A DNA stretch of 59,090 bases, from assembly GCA_027313145.1 (NCBI GenBank), contig DAHVEJ010000003.1:1-59090 (forward strand), given 5' to 3'. The notes under the pieces were generated by a model. That model did not search any database. It was not told the origin of the DNA and saw only the letters and a program-made list of their open reading frames with translations. This document shows, piece by piece, positions 54,909 to 59,090 of this stretch; the first letter of the stretch is position 1, and each line of letters begins with the position of its first letter. The translations under genes were made by a program, and so were the position numbers. Source of the stretch: Phycisphaerales bacterium. Lineage in GTDB: Bacteria > Planctomycetota > Phycisphaerae > WQYP01.

Positions 54909-55004
54909 ACTCCAATCGGCCTTCAATGGGACAAATTAGGCGGTGCAATGCGTTGTACCGTAGACATCTTGCCTGCATCGGGAACACGACAAAAGCAGGC
55001 GGGA
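54909..55004 (+). repeat. Dispersed repeat, copy B
   Basis: Plus-strand counterpart of the repeat at 37786-37880, in inverted orientation relative to it, 17 kb away. It ends in GCAGGCGGGA, which here extends into a GCAGGCGGGACGCCTGC palindrome. It lies just after the lactonase gene and contains no gene. Confidence 0.75.
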
Positions 55005-55228
55005 CGCCTGCGGTATTTACGCCGTCCTTGCCTTCGTGACTGAGTTTCATCAATGGCCGCGAGGAGTATAGACCGGAATTTTGGCGAGAAAAACACATAA
55101 CACCTTTTTAAATAACGATTTATATCGATTTTCGGATTCTTGGCATTGGAACAAGAACCATTGAAAATCAAGGAAATTTGCGTTTTTTTACATGGGTGCA
55201 TATTCCCGCCAAAAAACGCCCTGGAAAT

Positions 55229-55300
55229 TCACTAAAAGCAATGACATCAAGGGTTTTATCGTAAAAAAATCAGATTTTTCGGGCTAAACTCCAGTTTAGG
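55229..55300 (+). repeat. Two-palindrome direct repeat, copy 1
   Basis: Contains AAAAATCAGATTTTT followed by CTAAACTCCAGTTTAG. The same order of blocks recurs at 55440-55514. It lies in an AT-rich, gene-free tract between the sugar cluster and the serine recombinase. Confidence 0.6.
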
Positions 55301-55439
55301 TTTTGCGAGGCGTTACAGCTTTCACCGGACGAAATTGCACAAGGTGCCTCGAAAACAAGCGGTTTTGTCCGCAATTCATCAGAAGGATTGGTAGAAAATA
55401 GCCAGAAATCGTTGTAAATCATGATTCCTTATCTCGAAC

Positions 55440-55514
55440 TCACGTTAAAAACACAACACCATCAGGGGTTTTCTCTTCTGAAAACGAAAATTTCGCGGCT
55501 AAACTCCGGTTTGG
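55440..55514 (+). repeat. Two-palindrome direct repeat, copy 2
   Basis: Contains CGAAAATTTCG followed by CTAAACTCCGGTTTGG. The first palindrome differs in sequence from copy 1 but is again self-complementary, and the second is nearly identical. Offset from copy 1 is 211 bp. The rest of 55005-55550 shows no gene. Confidence 0.6.
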
Positions 55515-55554
55515 ATGGCAGCTCGAAAAAAACATTTCTCAACCCTAAAATATA

Positions 55555-55773
55555 TCATGGAATATGCGATGCAGGCGGCATATTGTCATCGGATAATGGC
55601 ACGGTTTGATCATTTATTTTTCGCCATGGAGATTCCAGATTCATTAAATGCGATGGGTGTCTATTAGAAAGCCTCCGTGCTCTGCGGCGACCATGAACCG
55701 CAAAAATCACCGCGAACACCAGAGGCTGTGCGGCCACAATCCATAACAATGTCATCATATTTTCTGACCCCAT
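55555..55773 (-). CDS. Possible small membrane protein
   Basis: A 72-residue frame with one strong hydrophobic helix (MMTLLWIVAAQPLVFAVIFA) followed by an Arg-rich stop-transfer segment (VHGRRRARRL). There is no clear ribosome site and no recognisable family. It sits downstream of the recombinase on the same strand and may be cargo or chance. Confidence 0.25.
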   Translation of the reverse strand: MGSENMMTLLWIVAAQPLVFAVIFAVHGRRRARRLSNRHPSHLMNLESPWRKINDQTVPLSDDNMPPASHIP

Positions 55774-55910
55774 TTGGACGCATAAGACATCCCCAGTCCG
55801 AAACACAATATCCGGTATTACTGAGGGGCAACGACAGCTAACTTGTTCACACTTCCCGTAGTAATGTTTATCGGACAGACTGGCGGAAAAGGTTTAAAGA
55901 TTGCACCAGT

Positions 55911-57869
55911 TCACGCGGCCAGTGGTAAGCGGCGGCACTTGACGCACCCATCGTGACGAACGTCCTCTTTCCTACAAGTAAAAACAGCCAAAATAACGCT
56001 ATTTTCGGGGTGGGTCTCGATGAGTGGTTTGTATACAGATAGCGCATCGAGACCCACCTGCGGCGAAGACTTGCAGGCTTGAGCCATCCAAGATGGCAAG
56101 GCAAAGACGATTTCCACCTCGCGGGTCTCCAAGTCAACTTCCATCCGTTCAACCAGTAGCTCCAGCAATTTAGCAATTCCGGGTATATCCATGGGATCAA
56201 GTTTCTGGCCAAATTCTTGCAAATCATTGGCTAGTTTTTCAATTGAAACTTTGGGGTCACTACGTGGCTGTTGCGGATCGGTCTGGGCATACTTCACTCG
56301 CTGTTCCATGTCGCTTATTTTTCTCTTGATTTCGGCGACTTTGCGGCTTAATGCATCATCTTCGTTTTCTACATTGACATCATCGGCCAATAGGGCAAGC
56401 TGGTTGCGAAAACGCTTCATTTCCTTGCGATATTGCTCCACATTCTGCCGTTCGGGTTGCTGCTTTTGCTCATTGGCGAGTATCTGTTTTAGCCCCTCCA
56501 TGAGGTCTGGTTTGTTTAGTAGCGTTGCGCGAAGGATTTCCATAACAGCCTGTTCCAACGGTTCAGCGGGGATACGATGTCGGAGAAGATTATCGCTTTT
56601 TGGTACCGACTGGGCGCGTGAGACTGCGTAATACTGATGCGTATGGCCTTTTTTGCCGCTCTGTCTGCCCGTCATCGGGTGGTGTCCCTGCTTGCTATGG
56701 AGTATGCGTTTGAGGAGATATTGACTTTGCAGGTGCCGATCACGCTGGGGATGGGGCGATTTCCCATCGGCTATGGAATCCAGATACCGTTCAATTCTGG
56801 CCGTGGCCAATTCGCGGATTTCGGTTGGCAGAAATTCCACCAACTGCGGCTGCGCCTGCTCCACCCATTGATCGCGCGTTCTTCGTCGCTGCCGGGGCCG
56901 CCGACGATTGGCCAGTTCGGCCATATCCACTTCTGATGGAATGGGTTGCGCTTCCCCACCATTGAAGAAGATCCCTGTTTTTCGGCGATAGCGAATCCCT
57001 CGGCCTACATAGATGGGGTTACGGAGAATGTGTTGTACCGCACTGGTATTCCATTCCCGTCCAGAGGGAGATGCGATTCCAGTATCGTTAAGATGTTTTG
57101 CAATTTTATGGGGACTTTTATGTTGAACATCGTGAAGATGAAAAATCAGAACGACCACCGCCACCAACTTGGGATCTCCGGGAATTAGCCGTACCTGCTC
57201 GCTTTTCTGTTTGAGATAATGATTCGGGATTCCCCGGTGCGTGTTACGCCCGAACCGACGCATAAGCTCACCGGTCTTGGCATTCCATTGCTCTTGCGTA
57301 CCATCGGGTAGATTGCGTATAAAATGTTGATCTTCATTATTTTCGGAATACATGCGGTCTATTCCGAATGGGGGCTTGCGGCTATACGGTGAACGACCGG
57401 CCAAAAAGCTATTGGTGGTGCCCGACGTGGCACCATAGGCAATTCGTTTGACCGACTCCCTCGCAGCACTGAATAGAAAGGAGATGTACATTTCGGCCAT
57501 CTCGTTATCCACAAGGATGTTTTCGGCTAAAAAGTAGACCATAATGCCCGCTGCGCGCAGATCATAGATAAGTTTCTGGCCATGCCCTTGACCGGCACGG
57601 GTGAACCGTGTTGCATCCTGCACGATGAGCAGTTGGAAGTCATCGCGTGTTTTTTTCCGTTGGATGATTGTGTCAATATCGGTGCGGTTTCCGGGAATCG
57701 ATCCGGTCACACCCTCCAGTAACTCTTCATGGACGACATAAAGTTGGTTTTCACGGATACAGTCCTCCGTGGTCAGCCCTTGGTTCGTGATGCTGGTGGC
57801 GACCTGCGCCGAACTACTGCAACGCTTTAGTACGACGCAGTGCATACCCTTAATCTTTGGCTGTAGCAT
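55911..57869 (-). CDS. Large serine recombinase
   Basis: 652 residues from ATG 57869 with GGAG seven bases upstream; the frame extension to 58016 overlaps the 65-residue gene and is rejected. The resolvase N-terminal domain has VVLKRCSSSAQVATSITNQG, with the catalytic Ser in the CSSS run. FQLLIVQDATRFTRAGQGHG carries the catalytic Arg, and GIMVYFLAENILVDNEMAEM and SAARESVKRIAYGATSG follow. The recombinase domain includes KIAKHLNDTGIASPSGREWN and VQHILRNPIYVGRGIRY. A long coiled coil lies at about 520-580. Such enzymes integrate and excise mobile DNA at att sites. The usual zinc-ribbon cysteine cluster is not evident, apart from a C-terminal CVKCRR after CRKEDVRHDG. Gene order suggests one transcript with the two genes upstream. 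Confidence 0.92.
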   Translation of the reverse strand: MLQPKIKGMHCVVLKRCSSSAQVATSITNQGLTTEDCIRENQLYVVHEELLEGVTGSIPGNRTDIDTIIQRKKTRDDFQLLIVQDATRFTRAGQGHGQKLIYDLRAAGIMVYFLAENILVDNEMAEMYISFLFSAARESVKRIAYGATSGTTNSFLAGRSPYSRKPPFGIDRMYSENNEDQHFIRNLPDGTQEQWNAKTGELMRRFGRNTHRGIPNHYLKQKSEQVRLIPGDPKLVAVVVLIFHLHDVQHKSPHKIAKHLNDTGIASPSGREWNTSAVQHILRNPIYVGRGIRYRRKTGIFFNGGEAQPIPSEVDMAELANRRRPRQRRRTRDQWVEQAQPQLVEFLPTEIRELATARIERYLDSIADGKSPHPQRDRHLQSQYLLKRILHSKQGHHPMTGRQSGKKGHTHQYYAVSRAQSVPKSDNLLRHRIPAEPLEQAVMEILRATLLNKPDLMEGLKQILANEQKQQPERQNVEQYRKEMKRFRNQLALLADDVNVENEDDALSRKVAEIKRKISDMEQRVKYAQTDPQQPRSDPKVSIEKLANDLQEFGQKLDPMDIPGIAKLLELLVERMEVDLETREVEIVFALPSWMAQACKSSPQVGLDALSVYKPLIETHPENSVILAVFTCRKEDVRHDGCVKCRRLPLAA

Positions 57870-58047
57870 AAATGTGCTCCTCCTGGCTGATACGCTGACG
57901 AACCCATTCCGCCAGAAACGTATTGACAGCCATCGTGAATCGCCGTTCTTCCTCTTGCGTTTGGAGTCGAACGCTGATCCTACATTTACCTCTGTTCGAG
58001 AATTGAGGTACAACATCCTTTATTTGGTTTTCGTTTTGATCAGTCAT
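57850..58047 (-). CDS. 65-residue accessory protein of the recombinase
   Basis: ATG 58047 has GAGG seven bases upstream, and the gene overlaps the recombinase start by 20 bp, a sign of translational coupling. The sequence is polar with a basic strand (RGKCRISVRLQTQEEERRF) and a helix (TMAVNTFLAEWVRQRISQEE). This could be a small ribbon-helix-helix-like DNA-binding fold, but no family is recognised. A directionality or regulatory role is inferred from position only. Confidence 0.6.
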   Translation of the reverse strand: MTDQNENQIKDVVPQFSNRGKCRISVRLQTQEEERRFTMAVNTFLAEWVRQRISQEEHIYATAKD

Positions 58048-58051
58048 GGGA

Positions 58052-58978
58052 TTACCTCAATTCTGGCCAAGTCTGAAATACTGCTGCCTCCAGAGTATCG
58101 CAGGGAACTATGCGTACCGATTCCGACGAGGTGAACTCTGCCGCTGACAAAGGATGGAGAAATAATGTCACCGGAGTGGCGATGTCGCCAGCATCAATCG
58201 CGGCTTTAAGCGACTGACTAATGGCCGGGGCAATAGCTCGGACATTCCTGAATAGATCAATTTCCCCGATGTAAATGTTTTTTCCGGGGACAGCTTTTTG
58301 GATGTACGATCCGATCAATGCAATGCATAGCGGCAAACCCAAGATTGGGTTGTACTGTGCGCTGCCGGGAAGGCGGCAGTTAATCGAATAATTCAACTCC
58401 CCAAAGTCCATATCTTTCATCTGGCTGATGCAACTCACGAGTTGTTCAATTTCTTTTCGCGGTAGGCCCGGTGCGGTCATTCGCCCGCGTGAACCATCAC
58501 CGGGAATCGTGGCCGAAGCCTGTAATTCCAGTTCACCCGTTCCCGCCCCGGCGTATGTACGGGCCATCGCAGGTTTCGCCTCGCAGTGCGGTGCTGGCTC
58601 CAAACGAATGGTCACAGGATCAAAACGCAAAGGCATCGGCTGGAGTAGGGGTGCGCCGTAACGATTCTTGCGTACCGCGAGCAACGAGAATTGCATCGCC
58701 CGGCGCAGGATGAGGCTCGTGTCAACACTATGTTCCAGAGATTTCGGGCCAGCGAGATCACCGCGTTTTGTTTGATGACACAATAAAATCGTGGTAATGG
58801 CATGTTCTTCACACATCCGGGCAAAATCTAGCACTTTTGCATAGCTTTTGGTGGCGCTGGCAGCCAAGCCCTGGCCCTGAATACTGTCGAGGACAATGAG
58901 CTTCACCCCGTGATATGCCCCTCCCGGCGCAAGCACTTGACGCATTAAAAAATCCGGAAGTGCCGTCACGTCAAACAA
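58052..58978 (-). CDS. Divergent RadA/Sms-like protein, C-terminal part
   Basis: 308 residues from a TTG at 58978 without a ribosome site; the true gene must begin beyond the right edge. GVKLIVLDSIQGQGLAA is the RecA-fold Walker B. ILLCHQTKRGDLAGPKSLEH resembles 'HVTKEGxIAGPxxLEH' of RadA, and AVRKNRYGA is the RadA KNRFG motif. The C-terminal 110 residues match the Lon-like domain (GLPLCIALIGSYIQKAVPGK, NIYIGEIDLFRNVRAI). RadA promotes branch migration in recombination. Walker A and the zinc finger are off the window. The same frame continues to the edge but is broken by TGA at 59003-59005. It ends five bases before the 65-residue gene, which suggests it belongs to the recombinase module. Confidence 0.7.
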   Translation of the reverse strand: MFDVTALPDFLMRQVLAPGGAYHGVKLIVLDSIQGQGLAASATKSYAKVLDFARMCEEHAITTILLCHQTKRGDLAGPKSLEHSVDTSLILRRAMQFSLLAVRKNRYGAPLLQPMPLRFDPVTIRLEPAPHCEAKPAMARTYAGAGTGELELQASATIPGDGSRGRMTAPGLPRKEIEQLVSCISQMKDMDFGELNYSINCRLPGSAQYNPILGLPLCIALIGSYIQKAVPGKNIYIGEIDLFRNVRAIAPAISQSLKAAIDAGDIATPVTLFLHPLSAAEFTSSESVRIVPCDTLEAAVFQTWPELR

Positions 58979-59090
58979 ACTGTGATCGACATGTACATTG
59001 GATCAGGGTCTTTTAGTACTACAGCGCAATATTTGCTCAAGCTTTAGCCGTATGTGGACCGATAGATCAGTCATTGAACAAGGAGGTTCG

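Noticed and set aside
55051-55620. CRISPR array in the AT-rich tract
   Set aside because: There are only two diverged copies about 210 bp apart, not short regularly spaced repeats, and no cas genes.

Overview
The window looks like chromosome of a Gram-negative plant-polymer-degrading bacterium, most likely a planctomycete (Phycisphaerae-like). The evidence is a 'prepilin-type N-terminus plus H-X9-DG-like' protein, a PEP-CTERM surface protein, an oversized leucyl-tRNA synthetase, XylR/AraC-type sugar regulators, many Tat- or Sec-exported glycoside hydrolases and LPS-core genes. Most genes start after a clear GGAG/AGGAGG ribosome-binding site, including several GTG and TTG starts. This is inference from families, not a phylogeny.

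Layout. 1-213 is the C-terminal end of an IS1380-type transposase. 410-8804 (minus) runs mtnP, a 1522-residue TPR/PQQ-propeller exported protein, a membrane protein and a heme-binding (CxxCH) histidine kinase. 8999-17792 (plus) is a housekeeping and envelope run: leuS, lpxK, hldE, gmhB (fused to a membrane tail), a C26 amidase, a thioredoxin-like protein and a small membrane protein. 17793-18750 is repeat-rich and holds an IS4-type remnant. 18752-23195 is a convergent pair of exported glycosidases, one of no family I can name. 23406-25170 holds the prepilin-like and PEP-CTERM proteins. 25773-33949 is a xyloglucan/pectin block: XylR-like regulator, GH31 alpha-xylosidase, GH74, GH28 and then a broken GH2-like gene. 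34734-37084 is rpsP-trmD-rplS plus a TPR/SPOR lipoprotein. 37260-38781 (minus) has three small genes (A-type Fe-S carrier, DJ-1/PfpI, FmdB zinc ribbon). 39182-44429 holds a second, Tat-exported GH31 and a GH106 rhamnosidase, convergent.

44795-45781 is a scar of truncated transposases and the C-terminal end of a lost sugar-porter gene. It is followed by a compact nine-gene plus-strand cluster (46039-54796): HPS/KGPDC-type decarboxylase, Zn-alcohol dehydrogenase without its structural-zinc cysteines, two xylose-isomerase-like TIM barrels, SDR, FucP-type permease, XylR-like regulator, PfkB kinase and UlaG-type lactonase. Together they look like a PTS-independent, ula-like route that oxidises, phosphorylates and decarboxylates an unidentified sugar or sugar acid released by the nearby glycosidases.

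The right end (54797-59090) is AT-richer. It carries a dispersed repeat, a duplicated two-palindrome element, and a minus-strand mobile module made of a divergent RadA-like protein, a 65-residue accessory protein and a large serine recombinase. No tRNA, rRNA or CRISPR array was seen.
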